A DNA stretch of 64,000 nucleotides from Hyphomonadaceae bacterium (GTDB lineage: Bacteria; Pseudomonadota; Alphaproteobacteria; Caulobacterales; Hyphomonadaceae). The stretch spans positions 1 to 64,000 of the forward strand of contig JAOATF010000032.1 in the NCBI GenBank assembly GCA_030158285.1, read 5' to 3'. The notes below the pieces were generated by a model. That model was not told where the DNA came from. It ran no database searches and saw nothing but the letters and a program-made list of their open reading frames with translations. A program made the translations under genes and the position numbers. Shown here one piece after another: positions 63,542 through 64,000 of this stretch (position 1 is the stretch's first letter; each line of letters opens with the position of its first letter).

Positions 63542-64000
63542 CTACTTCCGCTTGGCAGGCTTGCCCTGTTTCGGCTGCGCCTTCAGCCAGAAGCCCAGCG
63601 CCATCACCTTGGCGTCGTCAAAGAACGCCGCATCGACGCGGGCGAGGAAATCCTCGCGCGTGAACTCCACGCGCTTGATGTCTTCCTTCTCCGCCGCCAG
63701 ACCCGACGCCTTGGGATCCACCAGGTCGGCTGTCACCACCGGCGCGTAATAGAGAAAAATCCGCTCCGAGCTCGATCCCGGCGAGACATACCCGTTCGAC
63801 ACCAGCGTCAGCTTCCCCGCCCGGTAGCCAACCTCCTCCATCATCTCGCGACGGATGCAGTCCTCCGGCTCCTCGTCCTCCTCGACCGACCCCGCCATCG
63901 CCTCGACGATATAGCCCGGCCCCTTGTCGTAGGTCGCAATGCGGAACTGCTCGGCCAGCACGATCACATCGCGCTCGACATCATGGATCAGCGCCGCGCA
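63542..64000 (-). CDS. NUDIX hydrolase (5-prime end outside the window)
   Basis: The NUDIX box GSVEEDEEPEDCIRREMMEEVGY fits G-x5-E-x7-R-E-U-x-E-E-x-G-U exactly. The preceding strand (DVERDVIVLAEQFRIATY) and the segment NGYVSPGSSSERIFLYYAPV are typical of ADP-ribose or GDP-mannose pyrophosphatases. The reading frame stays open to base 64000 and reads AALIHDVERD there, so the gene starts beyond the right edge. The C-terminus is Lys/Gln-rich. Substrate specificity cannot be fixed without the N-terminus. Confidence 0.9.
   Translation of the reverse strand, partial: CAALIHDVERDVIVLAEQFRIATYDKGPGYIVEAMAGSVEEDEEPEDCIRREMMEEVGYRAGKLTLVSNGYVSPGSSSERIFLYYAPVVTADLVDPKASGLAAEKEDIKRVEFTREDFLARVDAAFFDDAKVMALGFWLKAQPKQGKPAKRK

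Overview
The window is GC-rich, densely packed chromosomal DNA of an alphaproteobacterium. The best match is the Caulobacterales/Hyphomonadaceae side of the class. The reasons are: rpsT sits directly upstream of dnaA; a cluster of GANTC (CcrM-type) sites lies upstream of dnaA; there is a regB/senC/regA redox locus, a UrcA-family protein, a large TonB-dependent receptor and an IalB-like protein; and the order comM, lpoA-like, rsmI, yraN, BON lipoprotein, gshB is kept together. The genus cannot be named from the sequence alone. No rRNA, tRNA, CRISPR array, insertion sequence or prophage was recognised.

Layout. 1-8.8 kb: a CocE/NonD hydrolase with a small membrane protein, secreted and lipoprotein genes, a VWA protein, typA/bipA, a PhnA-like protein and inorganic pyrophosphatase. 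8.9-11.7 kb: a GAF-PAS hybrid histidine kinase with a receiver protein. 11.9-18.5 kb: a TraB/GumN protein, a 42-residue membrane protein, a TetR regulator divergent from gpsA with an operator-like palindrome between them, a short overlapping gpsA-yciI-methyltransferase operon, a 760-base non-coding stretch with two large inverted-repeat structures, trmB and a second TetR. 18.6-28 kb: beta-carbonic anhydrase, a Tat-exported FMN alpha-hydroxy-acid dehydrogenase with a CxxCH motif, an MHS-type transporter, a TIR-domain membrane protein with an unusual C-terminal domain, rlmN and several small envelope proteins. 28.1-30.9 kb: regA, regB and senC. 30.9-38 kb: a large acidic lipoprotein, a YgjP-type metallopeptidase, a TPR/aspartyl hydroxylase and the TonB-dependent receptor. 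38.4-45.9 kb: the replication block rpsT-dnaA-dnaN-recF-gyrB, all on the minus strand, with a structured dnaA upstream region. 46-56.1 kb: enoyl-CoA hydratase, comM, an NAD(P)-binding protein, and the gshB/BON/yraN/rsmI cluster divergent from an LpoA-like lipoprotein, then hemW. 56.1-59.7 kb: a receiver protein plus two paralogous membrane histidine kinases. 59.8-64 kb: rdgB, a DUF2975/YozG-type pair, a seven-helix membrane AraC regulator, an array of TTC-N2-GAA motifs in front of urcA, and a NUDIX hydrolase running off the right edge.

How it fits together. Signalling is prominent: three complete phosphorelay modules (8.9-11.7, 28.1-30.2 and 56.2-59.7 kb) and four one-component regulators. 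The most unusual items are the TIR-transmembrane-GATase-like fusion, the TetR/42-residue-protein/gpsA locus with matching palindromes and a near-consensus leaderless promoter, the structured GANTC-rich region between rpsT and dnaA, and the operator-like array between the membrane AraC gene and urcA.
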